A DNA stretch of 10,557 nucleotides from an uncultured Alphaproteobacteria bacterium. Its GTDB lineage: Bacteria > Pseudomonadota > Alphaproteobacteria > GCA-2731375. The translations under genes were made by a program, and so were the position numbers. The notes under the pieces are model-generated. The model did not search any database, was not told the origin of the DNA, and worked only from the letters and a program-made list of their open reading frames with translations. The DNA lies in NCBI GenBank assembly GCA_913049615.1, contig CAJWZI010000027.1:1-10557 (forward strand), written 5' to 3'. Position 1 is the stretch's first letter; every line of letters begins with the position of its first letter. Below are positions 1-8,508 of the stretch, in pieces.

Positions 1-180
1 CGCTTCCGCGTCTACCCCAAGGACAACAAATCGATCGTAGCAGACGTCGCCAATTTGGCGCGGACGCGGGGGTGGTCGACCTCCCGCTTGTCGGTGGAAC
101 CACCGAGGCTGGATGAGGTGTTCCGCAAAATCACCAAATACGAAGACAACCAACCCGGCACCCGCGCGGGGGCTCTGTAA
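1..180 (+). CDS. ABC transporter ATP-binding protein, C-terminal end (partial)
   Basis: The first 59 codons of the window form an open frame ending in TAA at 178-180; the start lies off the left edge. The segment LDEVFRKIT (about residues 37-45 of the visible part) is the usual tail signature of ABC-2 type ATPases of the GldA/NatA/CcmA kind, where it follows the ATPase domain. Walker A, signature and Walker B motifs would all be upstream and are not visible. The stop overlaps the permease ATG by one base (TAATG), so the two are almost certainly translationally coupled subunits of one transporter. The ATPase would sit on the cytoplasmic face and power the permease that follows. The ABC-ATPase call rests on this short tail plus the neighbouring permease. 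Confidence 0.8.
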   Translation, partial: RFRVYPKDNKSIVADVANLARTRGWSTSRLSVEPPRLDEVFRKITKYEDNQPGTRAGAL

Positions 181-914
181 TGTCAACAACCTGGGCAGTA
201 TTCCGACGGGAATTGAAGAGCTATTTCAACACACCGCTCGCATATATTTTCATCGTCATCTTCCTGTTCCTGACAGGCATCTTCACATTTTATCTAGGTA
301 GTTTTTTCATTCGGGGTCAGGCCGATTTAAAGCCCTTTTTCAATTTTCACCCATGGCTGTATCTTTTTTTGGTTCCTGCCATCGCCATGCGACTCTGGGC
401 GGAAGAGCGAAAATCCGGAGCCATTGAACTGTTGTTAACCTTGCCCGTCTCGCTATGGTCCACCGTATTGGGGAAATTCCTGGCCGCCTGGGTCTTCGTA
501 ATTATCGCCCTGTCTCTGACTTTTCCGATGTGGATTACTGTGAATTACCTCGGCCAACCGGATCATGGCGTAATTATCGCATCCTATCTGGGAAGTGTTT
601 TGATGGCAGGTGGCTATCTCGCGATCGGCTCCTGTGTTTCAGCTGCAACGAAAAATCAGGTTATCGCATTTGTTATTTCTGTTGTAGTTTGTTTCCTCTT
701 CACGGTTTCAGGCGCTCCCATTGTGTTAGATTTCTTCGCCGCCTGGGCACCCCAACTGCTATTGGATGCGATCGCCTCTTTCAGCTTCCTGACACACTTC
801 AACGCAATCCAGAATGGCGTAATTGATCTACGCGATCTGATCTATTTCGTTTCGCTGATCTTGCTATGGCTTTTCGCCAACTTGCTGATCGTCGATCTGA
901 AGAAAGCCAGCTAG
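180..914 (+). CDS. ABC-2 family transporter permease (GldF/NosY-like)
   Basis: This is a 244-residue integral membrane protein. Hydrophobic segments lie near residues 20-41, 58-73, 98-120, 133-155, 160-185 and 218-238, giving the six-helix plan of ABC-2 permeases. The segment EERKSGAIELLLTLPVS (75-91), between the second and third helices, is the characteristic family motif (EE.ksGt.elLl.lPvs) seen in GldF, NosY and related permeases. Length is normal for the family. The ATG overlaps the TAA of the preceding ATPase gene, and the TAG stop at 912-914 sits inside the ribosome binding region of the next gene, so the three form one operon. It should be the inner-membrane channel of the complex completed by the GldG-like and DUF4340 proteins. 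Substrate is not predictable from sequence. Confidence 0.9.
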   Translation: MSTTWAVFRRELKSYFNTPLAYIFIVIFLFLTGIFTFYLGSFFIRGQADLKPFFNFHPWLYLFLVPAIAMRLWAEERKSGAIELLLTLPVSLWSTVLGKFLAAWVFVIIALSLTFPMWITVNYLGQPDHGVIIASYLGSVLMAGGYLAIGSCVSAATKNQVIAFVISVVVCFLFTVSGAPIVLDFFAAWAPQLLLDAIASFSFLTHFNAIQNGVIDLRDLIYFVSLILLWLFANLLIVDLKKAS

Positions 915-924
915 GAGAAAGGGG
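914..924 (+). promoter_or_regulatory. Ribosome binding site of the GldG-like gene
   Basis: GGAG at 914-917 followed by AAAGGGG lies 8 bases before the ATG at 926. It decides that start over an in-frame ATG at 866, which would place 20 unrelated polar residues before the anchor helix and overlap the permease by 49 bases. The binding site shares its first base with the permease stop codon. Confidence 0.75.
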
Positions 925-925
925 C

Positions 926-2836
926 ATGAACCGTTCAACCACCACCGTCGTCGCTCTAATTCTCGCTGCTGTGTTGTTCTTTAGCGTCAACATCTTTTCA
1001 TCCAACATTTTCCGATCCGCCCGTTTGGATCTAACACAAGAGGGATTGTATACCCTGAGCGCCGGTTCGGCGCGGATCCTATCGGAGATACCAGAACCTA
1101 TCCGCCTACGTTTCTATTTTTCGGAAAAGCTGGCGGTACAGCTGCCCAATATCAAATCCTACGGCCTTCGGGTACGAGAACTGCTGGAGGAGTACGTTAT
1201 CCGCTCCGATGGCAAGATTAAGCTGGAAATCATCGATCCCCAACCCTTTACCGAGGCCGAGGACGACGCGGTGCGATTTGGCCTACAGGCCGCTCCGCTT
1301 GGCACGGGCGAGAATATGTACTTTGGCCTCGTTGCCACGAATACCGTCGACGACCGGCAGGTCATTCCTTTTTTCAACCGAGAAAATGAAGCCTTTCTAG
1401 AATATGACATGACCCGGATAATTTATAATTTAAGCGATCCGAGCAAGCCGGTCGTCGGGTTGATTACAGGCCTGGAGATGAATGCAGACGCCTCGCCGAT
1501 GTTGCGCTTCGGCGGCGGACCGCAACCCTGGGCCATCGTGGCCGCAATCCGTGAATTATTTGACCTGCGGACTATCGACGCCAGCCAAGGCGCGATCCCG
1601 AAGGATCTTGATATTCTTTTGATAGCTCATCCCCTGGGCCTAAATGATCAGGCACTGTACGCAATCGACCAGTTCGTCATGGCTGGTGGCCGGGCCCTCA
1701 TCTTTGTTGACCCTTATTCGGAAGTGACGGCTCGTAGCCGGCGCCGGGGGCAGTCGGCAGGCGAAACCTTCGCCAGTTCAACTATCGATAATTTATTAAA
1801 GCCGTGGGGCGTGACCGTCGCCACAGATCATGTGATCGCCGATTATCAAGCAGCTCAACAAGTCAATGCGGGGCAGGGCGCAGGTCAACGCATTGTTCGC
1901 TATCTTGTTTGGCTGCAAATAGCGGCAGGAAATTTCAACCCCAACGATGTGGTTACCTCAAATCTTGGACCGATGATATTTGCTAACGCAGGTACAGTGC
2001 GTTCCCTGAGCGATTCTAAGACGAAGGTAACGCCACTTATCACCACGTCCAAACAGGCCATGCGCATGGATACCAACATCATCCGATTTGGCCCGGCGCC
2101 TGATCGGTTATTAGAGTTGTTCAAGCCTGATGGCGAAACGCATATGATTGCCGCTCGGCTAAGCGGCGCAGTAAATTCGGCGTTTCCTGATGGCCCTCCG
2201 AAAAGCAAGGATGGGAAACAGAATAAGAATGCTAAGCCGGATACCGCAAAACACCTGACGAAGAGCAGAAAGGATATCGGCGTCATTGTCGTCGCTGATA
2301 CGGACTTGTTGCATGATCAATTCTGGTTGCGTAAACAAAATTTGTTCGGCCAAGAATCCATCGTGCCAATTTCAGCGAACGCCGATTTTATAATAAACGC
2401 CTTGGATAACCTATCCGGTTCGACAGACCTGATTAGCCTGCGCAGTCGAGGCAAATCTGACCGGCCTTTTACCGTAATTGAGGCCATGCGTCTGGACGCC
2501 GAGCGAAAGTTTTTGGCCGAGGAGCGGAAACTGAAAGAAACCCTGCAAAAGGGCAGGGAGCGTATCGCCGAGCTAGAAACCAGAGCAAAGGCCACCGCCG
2601 GCAGCCTGCTGACGCCAGACCAGCAACAAGAAATTAAGACCATGCGGGGAGAATTATTCAAGACTCGTAAGCAGTTACGCGATGTGCAGCACAATCTGAA
2701 TCGGGACATCGAACGTCTTGAGGCAAACATGAAATTCATAAACGTCGGATTGATGCCTCTGGCGGTGGCAGTCATCGCAGCCGTACTGGCAGCCGTCGGC
2801 ATACGCCGCCGGCGTGCGAGTGCTGTGAGAATTTAA
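926..2836 (+). CDS. GldG-like ABC transporter auxiliary protein, membrane-anchored
   Basis: This is a 636-residue protein from the ATG at 926. An N-terminal hydrophobic segment (about residues 8-27) is followed by LDLTQEGLYTLS, the usual opening of the GldG / ABC-type auxiliary domain. The auxiliary (GldG-type) core runs to about residue 420 and includes VVGLITGLE (176 on), DLDILLIAHP (227 on) and GGRALIFVDP (254-263). A lysine-rich low-complexity stretch occupies about 425-455. A charged heptad-like coiled coil covers about 521-603, and a second helix (about 606-626) is capped by RRRRA, giving a two-anchor protein with most of its mass in the periplasm. Family members are coded with an ATPase and permease as here. 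In Bacteroidetes GldG is a gliding/secretion component, but in other phyla the role is unknown. DUF4340 follows after 13 bases. Confidence 0.87.
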   Translation: MNRSTTTVVALILAAVLFFSVNIFSSNIFRSARLDLTQEGLYTLSAGSARILSEIPEPIRLRFYFSEKLAVQLPNIKSYGLRVRELLEEYVIRSDGKIKLEIIDPQPFTEAEDDAVRFGLQAAPLGTGENMYFGLVATNTVDDRQVIPFFNRENEAFLEYDMTRIIYNLSDPSKPVVGLITGLEMNADASPMLRFGGGPQPWAIVAAIRELFDLRTIDASQGAIPKDLDILLIAHPLGLNDQALYAIDQFVMAGGRALIFVDPYSEVTARSRRRGQSAGETFASSTIDNLLKPWGVTVATDHVIADYQAAQQVNAGQGAGQRIVRYLVWLQIAAGNFNPNDVVTSNLGPMIFANAGTVRSLSDSKTKVTPLITTSKQAMRMDTNIIRFGPAPDRLLELFKPDGETHMIAARLSGAVNSAFPDGPPKSKDGKQNKNAKPDTAKHLTKSRKDIGVIVVADTDLLHDQFWLRKQNLFGQESIVPISANADFIINALDNLSGSTDLISLRSRGKSDRPFTVIEAMRLDAERKFLAEERKLKETLQKGRERIAELETRAKATAGSLLTPDQQQEIKTMRGELFKTRKQLRDVQHNLNRDIERLEANMKFINVGLMPLAVAVIAAVLAAVGIRRRRASAVRI

Positions 2837-2849
2837 AGAGGGAAAAAAT

Positions 2850-3938
2850 ATGAGGGCCAAACCCTTTGCTATTCTTGCAATCGTGACCGCTGTGTCCGTT
2901 GCCATCGCGGGTTGGTCAGTTTTTGAACGCAATCAAGCTACCGCATCCGGTCCACCTCCAGGCAGCTTATTCCCCGGCCTGATCAATCAGGTCAACGAAA
3001 TCGCGCGCATCGACGTGCAAACACCCAAGCTATCCTTTAGCATTGAACGGTCCAGTTCAGAGCAGTGGCAGGTAAAGGAACGCGGTGGCTATCCCGTAAA
3101 GTTTGAAACTATCAAACAAGCCGTCGTAGGCATCGCCAACACGCGCTTATTGGAAGCCAAGACCGCCAAGCCGGAATTGCATGACCGACTGTTCCTGAAA
3201 TCACCTAATGACGGCGGCCGAGGTACCACTATTGTCTTGGCCGATCGCTCGGGCAAATCCATTGCGGCAATCGTCGTTGGCAAGACTAAATCGTCGCCCA
3301 CAAAATCAGAGGGTGGCATCCATTACGTCCGGCGCCTGGACCAAAACCAAAGCTATCTAGCTTCCGGTCGGGTGGAGGTTTGGGAGACCATCGACCGCTG
3401 GCTGGATAATGCCATGCCCACAATCGCACGCCAGCGAGTGCGTGCAGCCACGACCATCCAGGCCAATGGCGCCCGCGCCGGAGTCGCTCGCACCGATCCT
3501 AACAGCCGGGATTTCAAAATCACCAATATCCCAAAGGGCATGAAGCCCTTGCATGACACAGCTGGCAATGCCCTGGGTTCCGCCCTGGGCTTCCTGAATT
3601 TCGAGGACGTGCAGCCCGCTTCCAAAGTCGATTTTACTGACGCCAACAAGGCTATTTTTAAGACCTTTGACGGCGTTACCATCGAGGTGACCGTGAAAAA
3701 GGAAAAGGACGGCTACTGGCTTCAGTTCATGACCCGGTTTGATGCGGCCGACATCATGCTGGACGGCCTGACAACCGAGCAGAAGAAAAAAATGAAAAGT
3801 GCCGGAGACGCCAAAGTTGAGGTGGCCAATATTAACCAGCGTTTTAGCCCCTGGGCCTATCGCATCCCCGAATACAAAGCTAAAGATTTCATAACCGGGG
3901 CCAACCAGTTGTTGGTCAAGGACGACAGAAAGAGTTAA
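2850..3938 (+). CDS. DUF4340 domain-containing protein, membrane-anchored
   Basis: This is a 362-residue protein. AGAGGGA at 2837-2843 is a good ribosome binding site 6 bases before the ATG. A signal anchor (about residues 5-23) is preceded by two basic residues; no lipobox cysteine or clear cleavage site is visible, so it is probably retained in the membrane with its body in the periplasm. The remainder shows the DUF4340 style: repeated beta-rich units with W.V (QWQVKERGGYPV, near 73-84), a segment rich in I-V-G around 127-145, and a YVRR...YLAS segment near 155-170, where family members keep a Y.R..g....y motif. DUF4340 genes are often found directly after GldG-like auxiliary genes, and the order matches here. 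It is presumably a periplasmic partner of that complex; molecular function is unknown. htpG begins 13 bases downstream. Confidence 0.82.
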   Translation: MRAKPFAILAIVTAVSVAIAGWSVFERNQATASGPPPGSLFPGLINQVNEIARIDVQTPKLSFSIERSSSEQWQVKERGGYPVKFETIKQAVVGIANTRLLEAKTAKPELHDRLFLKSPNDGGRGTTIVLADRSGKSIAAIVVGKTKSSPTKSEGGIHYVRRLDQNQSYLASGRVEVWETIDRWLDNAMPTIARQRVRAATTIQANGARAGVARTDPNSRDFKITNIPKGMKPLHDTAGNALGSALGFLNFEDVQPASKVDFTDANKAIFKTFDGVTIEVTVKKEKDGYWLQFMTRFDAADIMLDGLTTEQKKKMKSAGDAKVEVANINQRFSPWAYRIPEYKAKDFITGANQLLVKDDRKS

Positions 3939-3951
3939 GGGACGACGAGAC

Positions 3952-5823
3952 ATGAGCGAGGAAACACTCTCCTTCCAGACCGAGGTCGCACAACTTCTGA
4001 AATTGATGGTCGATTCCGTCTACTCCGACAAGGAGGTGTTTCTACGGGAGTTGATCTCCAATGCATCAGACGCCTGTGACAAGGCACGCTACCTGGCCAT
4101 CACAGATTCCGGAATCCTGGAAGATGATCCCGATTTCAAGGTCCAAATAAAGGTAGATAAGGCGGCCCGCACTTTGTCCCTATCCGACAACGGCGTCGGC
4201 ATGAACCGTGATGGCTTAATTAGCGATCTAGGAACCATTGCTCGGTCAGGCACCTCAGCCTTCATGAAGAACCTGAGCGGCGATGAAGCGAAGGACGTAC
4301 AGATGATCGGCCAGTTCGGCGTCGGCTTCTATTCCGTGTTCATGGTAGCGGACAAGGTTGAAGTCACATCGCGCCGCGCCGGCGAAGAGGAGGCCTGGCT
4401 CTGGGCCTCGGACGGTCTAGGGGAGTTCGCCATAGACGAAGCCCAGCGCGAAGGCCGCGGCACCACGGTTCTGATCTACTTAAAAAAGGGCGAGGACTCA
4501 TGGCTCGAGGAACATCACCTCCAAGGTGTGGTAAAGAAATACTCTGACCACATTGCCTTGCCGATTATGTTGCAGGTCGACGATGGCGAAGAAACCACCG
4601 CCAATGAAGCATCCGCTATTTGGAGTCGGCCCAAAAAAGAAATTACCAACGAGCAATACTCCGAATTCTACCACCATGTTGGCCATGTAATGGACGACCC
4701 TTGGCTTACCCTGCATTACAAGGCCGAGGGTAAAATCGAATACACGGGCCTGCTGTTTGTGCCGACGCGCCAACCTTTCGATCTATTCGATCCCGCCCGA
4801 CGTCATGCGGTAAAACTCTATGTCCGCCGGGTTTTCATCACCGACGAGGCAGAAGGGTTGATACCCTCGTATCTGCGTTTTCTGCGAGGCATCGTGGATA
4901 GTGAAGATCTGCCGCTGAACATCAGCCGCGAGATGCTGCAGAACAGCCCCTTGATGCGCCACATGAATCAGGCCATTACCCGTAGGGTCCTGAAGGAACT
5001 GAAGAAAAAGGCCAAGAAGAAGCCGGAAGCATACGCTGAATTCTGGGATAATTTTGGACCAGTACTGAAAGAAGGCCTTTACGAAGACCAAGATCGCCGG
5101 GATGAATTGCTGGAATTGGTGCGTTTTCGCTCAACCTCCGGAAGTGATCTTGTTAGCTTGAATGATTATGTGAGCCGCATGAAGGAAGGCCAGGAAGCAA
5201 TTTATTACATCACCGGTGACAATTTTGAGACTCTGGAAAATAGTCCGCAACTAGAAGGTTTCCGCGCCCGAGGCGTGGAAGTACTGCTATTGTCCGATCC
5301 GGTCGACGATTTTTGGCTGTCAGCAGTGTTCGAACACGACGGCCATGCATTAACGTCAGCCACCCGTGGTGCTACCGATCTATCAAAAATCGGCGAAGAG
5401 CCGGAGAAGGATGAAAGCGAGGAAGAGGAAACCACCAAAGATTCGGAGATCGCTACCCTGATCGCCCTGGTCAAACAGACCTTAGGCGAGTCGGTCAAGG
5501 ATGTGCGCACTTCCGATCGTTTAACCGACAGCGCTGTATGTCTAGTTGCAGACGACGGAGACATGGACATGCGTCTTGAACGCATGTTGAAGGCGCACAA
5601 ACAGTTGGATACAAAATCGGTCAGGATCCTCGAGATCAACCCTGGGCATGCCCTGATCAAAAACATGGCGACCGCCGCAATTAAAGGCGGCGCCGCAGAC
5701 GATCTGGCGGATCTGGCACACCTTCTGTTAGACCAAGCCCGCATCATTGAGGGCGAAGCCCTGCCCGACACGGCAGCGTTCAGCCGCCGCATGGCTACGG
5801 TCATGACCAAAGCCGCAGGCTGA
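3952..5823 (+). CDS. htpG: Chaperone protein HtpG (bacterial Hsp90)
   Basis: A 623-residue cytosolic ATP-dependent chaperone of the Hsp90 family, matching the usual bacterial length (about 620-630). The N-terminal GHKL ATPase domain has ELISNASDACDK (33-44; catalytic Glu33 and Mg-binding Asn37), DNGVGM (79-84), the lid region after TIARSGT (95-101) and GQFGVGF (120-126), with GRGTTV at 168-173. The middle domain carries NISREMLQ (323-330), whose Arg326 corresponds to the conserved arginine that contacts ATP. An acidic stretch (about 481-498) precedes the C-terminal dimerisation domain. All key residues are present, so it should be active. AAGGGA at 3937-3942 lies 9 bases before the ATG. It follows the transporter genes with a 13-base gap and no visible promoter or heat-shock element there, so transcription from the upstream operon is likely. 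Confidence 0.98.
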   Translation: MSEETLSFQTEVAQLLKLMVDSVYSDKEVFLRELISNASDACDKARYLAITDSGILEDDPDFKVQIKVDKAARTLSLSDNGVGMNRDGLISDLGTIARSGTSAFMKNLSGDEAKDVQMIGQFGVGFYSVFMVADKVEVTSRRAGEEEAWLWASDGLGEFAIDEAQREGRGTTVLIYLKKGEDSWLEEHHLQGVVKKYSDHIALPIMLQVDDGEETTANEASAIWSRPKKEITNEQYSEFYHHVGHVMDDPWLTLHYKAEGKIEYTGLLFVPTRQPFDLFDPARRHAVKLYVRRVFITDEAEGLIPSYLRFLRGIVDSEDLPLNISREMLQNSPLMRHMNQAITRRVLKELKKKAKKKPEAYAEFWDNFGPVLKEGLYEDQDRRDELLELVRFRSTSGSDLVSLNDYVSRMKEGQEAIYYITGDNFETLENSPQLEGFRARGVEVLLLSDPVDDFWLSAVFEHDGHALTSATRGATDLSKIGEEPEKDESEEEETTKDSEIATLIALVKQTLGESVKDVRTSDRLTDSAVCLVADDGDMDMRLERMLKAHKQLDTKSVRILEINPGHALIKNMATAAIKGGAADDLADLAHLLLDQARIIEGEALPDTAAFSRRMATVMTKAAG

Positions 5824-5866
5824 CAAGCGCGGAACAAAGTGGCAATCTAGCTGTCTAGGACTTGCC

Positions 5867-5968
5867 GTCATTCCTGCGCAGGCAGGAATGAATTTGGACA
5901 GCGGGCTGGTAACTCTTGATGAAGGGGCGTCTTAGATGATGTCTGAATTCCTGCCTGCACAGGAATGA
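5867..5968. repeat. REPIN-like element: inverted pair of palindromic repeat units
   Basis: Unit 1 contains the 10-bp stem TCATTCCTGC (5868-5877) / GCAGGAATGA (5882-5891) with a 4-base loop. Unit 2 has the stem ATTCCTG (5947-5953) / CAGGAAT (5960-5966). The reverse complement of unit 2 matches unit 1 over TCATTCCTGYGCAGGCAGGAAT with a single mismatch, so the two units are inverted copies about 55 bp apart. This is the plan of REP doublets (REPINs) and small non-autonomous elements. The TCATTCC-n-GGAATGA core resembles the widespread proteobacterial extragenic palindromes of the ATTCCC...GGGAAT type. It lies between htpG and the acyl-CoA synthetase gene. It could fold into one long hairpin in RNA and act as a terminator or mRNA stabiliser, but no T-run follows either arm. 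Confidence 0.75.
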
Positions 5969-5977
5969 AAGGAGAGC

Positions 5978-5983
5978 GAGGAG
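5978..5983 (+). promoter_or_regulatory. Ribosome binding site of the acyl-CoA synthetase gene
   Basis: GAGGAG lies 6 bases before the ATG at 5990 and only 10 bases after the last arm of the inverted repeat element. This supports the chosen start. Confidence 0.7.
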
Positions 5984-5989
5984 ATCCCT

Positions 5990-7684
5990 ATGCGTAAATT
6001 GACCCAGAGCTACAACCACGGCGCCAGCAAAGCACCGTTGATCGGCCAGACCATTGGCGTTTTTTTCGATCATGCCGTGGACCTATGGGGCAATCGGCAG
6101 GCTTTGATCGTGCAGCACCAAAATATCCGCTGGACCTACACCGAACTCAAGAAACAGGTGGATGCATTCGCCGCTGGTCTGCTGGTCCTGGGATTGGAAC
6201 CAGGGCAACGCATTGGGATCTGGTCACAAAACAATGCAGAATGGGCCGTAACCCAGTTCGCCACGGCTAAAGCCGGTTTAATCCTGGTCAACATTAATCC
6301 AGCCTACCGGCTGTCGGAGCTTGAATACGCCTTAAATAAAGTGCAGTGCGCGGCCCTGGTGATCTCACCCAGTTTCAAGACGTCCGACTATGTTCAAATG
6401 GTACGCGATCTGGCACCGGAAATCGATAATGGCACACCCGGGCAGCTTAAGGCGGCGAAACTACCCCATCTGCGAACCGTCATCCGAATGGGAGAGGAAG
6501 CAACGCCGGGTATGTATAATTTCGCCCAAATTGCGGCCATGGGTGGCGATCAAGAACGGCAAAGCCTAACGGCCCTGTCCCGCGAATTGCAGTTCGATGA
6601 CGCCATCAATATCCAATTCACTTCTGGCACCACAGGCTTCCCCAAAGGAGCAACCCTGACCCACCACAATATCATCAACAATGGTTATTTCGTGGGTGAG
6701 GGTATTCGTATGTCCGAAGACGACAATCTGGCCATCCCTGTGCCCTTGTACCATTGTTTCGGAATGGTCATGGGCAATCTGGCTTGCCTGACCCATGGCG
6801 CCACCATGGTCTATCCCGGCGAGGGTTTCGATCCTACCGAGGTACTGCAAGCAATACAGGACGAAAAATGTACCGCTCTTTATGGTGTGCCAACCATGTT
6901 CATTGCGGCCTTAGACCATCCAGAATTCAACAGCTTCGACCTTTCCTCCCTGCGTACGGGTATCATGGCCGGTTCCCCCTGCCCCATCGAAGTCATGAAA
7001 CAGGTCATTGACAAGATGAACATGACCGAGGTGACTATCGCCTACGGCATGACGGAAACATCGCCGGTCAGTTTCCACACGGCCGTAGATGACGAGCTGG
7101 AACGTAAGGTGGGTACAGTAGGACACACCATTCCTCACGTGGAATCCAAGATCGTGGATAGCGATGGCCGCATCGTTGCACCGGGCGAGACTGGCGAGAT
7201 CCTCACGCGCGGCTACAACGTCATGTTGGGTTACTGGGGTGACGAGGAAAAGACTGCCGAAGCCATCGACGCCGCTGGCTGGATGCATACTGGCGATCTG
7301 GGCACAATGGACGAATATGGCTATGGTAATGTGGTCGGTCGGATTAAGGATATGGTTATTCGCGGCGGTGAAAACGTCTACCCTCGGGAGATTGAGGAAT
7401 ACCTCTACCGCCATGAAGCAATCCAGGATGTCCAAGTGATCGGCGTGCCAGATGAAAGGTTCGGCGAAGAGCTATGCGCCTGGATCGTGCTGCACGAGGG
7501 ACAATCAGCGAATGAGCAGGAGATAAAGGAATTCTGCCGGGGTCAGATTGCCCATTACAAAGTGCCCCGCTACATCAAGTTTGTTAGCGAGTTTCCCATG
7601 ACGGTGACCGGAAAGGTACAGAAGTTCGTCATGCGGGAGCGGATGATCGAGGAGCTCAATCTTGTCGAGGCCAAGACGGCTTAA
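5990..7684 (+). CDS. Acyl-CoA synthetase (AMP-binding, ANL superfamily; FadD-like)
   Basis: A 564-residue ATP-dependent acid-CoA ligase: it adenylates a carboxylic acid and transfers the acyl group to CoA. The phosphate-binding loop [11 protein letters not shown] is at 210-220, the aromatic/Glu motif YGMTETSP at 352-359, the ribose-binding Asp in TGD at 434-436, the hinge GRIKD at 450-454, and the catalytic lysine in VTGKVQK at Lys542. All key residues are intact and the length is normal for a complete two-domain enzyme. The overall style (NINPAYR near the N-terminus, [15 protein letters not shown] after the hinge) matches cytosolic medium/long-chain fatty acyl-CoA synthetases; exact chain length or substrate cannot be told. 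The gene has its own good ribosome binding site and is separated from htpG by a repeat element. Its stop codon overlaps that of the convergent exporter gene. Confidence 0.93.
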   Translation: MRKLTQSYNHGASKAPLIGQTIGVFFDHAVDLWGNRQALIVQHQNIRWTYTELKKQVDAFAAGLLVLGLEPGQRIGIWSQNNAEWAVTQFATAKAGLILVNINPAYRLSELEYALNKVQCAALVISPSFKTSDYVQMVRDLAPEIDNGTPGQLKAAKLPHLRTVIRMGEEATPGMYNFAQIAAMGGDQERQSLTALSRELQFDDAINIQFTSGTTGFPKGATLTHHNIINNGYFVGEGIRMSEDDNLAIPVPLYHCFGMVMGNLACLTHGATMVYPGEGFDPTEVLQAIQDEKCTALYGVPTMFIAALDHPEFNSFDLSSLRTGIMAGSPCPIEVMKQVIDKMNMTEVTIAYGMTETSPVSFHTAVDDELERKVGTVGHTIPHVESKIVDSDGRIVAPGETGEILTRGYNVMLGYWGDEEKTAEAIDAAGWMHTGDLGTMDEYGYGNVVGRIKDMVIRGGENVYPREIEEYLYRHEAIQDVQVIGVPDERFGEELCAWIVLHEGQSANEQEIKEFCRGQIAHYKVPRYIKFVSEFPMTVTGKVQKFVMRERMIEELNLVEAKTA

Positions 7685-8433
7685 GCCAAATTCCCAATTC
7701 CATTGGCAATAATGTAGAGACCCAGAAATAGCAGCGCCGTGAAAACGACACGGCGGAAGAGTTGTTCTGACAAGAGCTGGCGGATGCGCTGGCCAACTAC
7801 CATGCCGACCAGGGCAGGGACGAGGGCTGCGGCAGACATTTGTCCTTGATCCAGGGTCAAGAGACTGTTGGCCTCCAAGACCACGCCCAGTGCTAAGGTG
7901 GACAAGGTAAATAAAATGCCCATGGCCTGAACCAATTGGTCCCGCGCCAGTCCGATGGCTTGCAGGAACATAACACCCGGCACAACGAAGGAACCGGTCA
8001 TCCCGGTGAGGATACCGTTGACCGCGCCCGCGACAGGACCCAACCAAACCTCTCGGCTGCTCCTGACGGCCGGACGTATGCCCGCCAAGCTTATCGCTCC
8101 ATAGGTGGTGATCAACAGGCCCAACAGAGTGGAGAGTAGTGAGAGATCGATGCGTGTCAGAGCAGTCGCCCCTAACCATACCGTCGCCGTGGCCATAAGC
8201 ATGAACGGCCATAAGCGACGCAGGATCATCAAACCGTGGCCACCCACCAAGGCCTGGTAAAAATTGGTCACGAAAGATGGTACCAGCAATAACGCCATGG
8301 CACTGGGAATGTCGATAAGCACGGTCAAAATAGCTAGGCTGACCGTGGGCAGGCCCAAACCAATGACACCCTTTACTGCACCCGCAAGCAAGAAGGTGCT
8401 GGCGATGGCAGCGATAGTCAGGGTGTCATACAT
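7681..8433 (-). CDS. TSUP family transporter (sulfite exporter TauE/SafE-like)
   Basis: A 250-residue integral membrane protein with about eight hydrophobic segments. The two-fold internal repeat of the TauE/SafE family is visible. The first half has the glycine motif [12 protein letters not shown] at 18-29, and the second half has [13 protein letters not shown] at 136-148. The C-terminal [15 protein letters not shown] (214-228) followed by a last helix is also typical. Family members move small organic or inorganic anions, often sulfur-containing (sulfite, sulfoacetate, taurine-derived products), across the inner membrane; the substrate here is unknown. The ATG at 8433 has no convincing ribosome binding site, and a 75-base gap separates it from the upstream LLM gene, so it may be read from the same transcript. 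The TAA overlaps the convergent stop of the acyl-CoA synthetase. Confidence 0.9.
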   Translation of the reverse strand: MYDTLTIAAIASTFLLAGAVKGVIGLGLPTVSLAILTVLIDIPSAMALLLVPSFVTNFYQALVGGHGLMILRRLWPFMLMATATVWLGATALTRIDLSLLSTLLGLLITTYGAISLAGIRPAVRSSREVWLGPVAGAVNGILTGMTGSFVVPGVMFLQAIGLARDQLVQAMGILFTLSTLALGVVLEANSLLTLDQGQMSAAALVPALVGMVVGQRIRQLLSEQLFRRVVFTALLFLGLYIIANGIGNLA

Positions 8434-8508
8434 GACCAGACGCTACACAGATACGGCGCCCGCGACAATTGCTATGGCGGTGCTTCACATCCATGCCAAA
8501 GCGGCTGG

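Noticed and set aside
866..925. Longer N-terminus for the GldG-like gene from an in-frame ATG at 866
   Set aside because: It would overlap the permease by 49 bases and add 20 polar residues before the membrane anchor, while the ATG at 926 has a strong ribosome binding site at the right distance.
5205..5837. Long open frame (210 codons) on the minus strand inside htpG
   Set aside because: It lies opposite a fully conserved chaperone domain. Its serine- and arginine-rich composition is what the antisense of such a gene gives, and it resembles no family I know.
5894..5937. Possible promoter inside the repeat element (TTGGAC at 5894 with weak -10 candidates downstream)
   Set aside because: At 17-base spacing the -10 position reads TGATGA, a poor match. 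TTAGAT at 5932 is too far away. Not enough to call a promoter.
7505..8212. Second minus-strand open frame (235 codons) across the exporter and the end of the acyl-CoA synthetase
   Set aside because: It is out of frame with the clear TauE/SafE-type protein, is rich in His, Gly and Arg as expected for a shifted frame, and runs across two real genes.
8434..8508. Gap between the LLM gene and the exporter gene
   Set aside because: Checked for a promoter, hairpin or small gene on both strands; nothing convincing was found.
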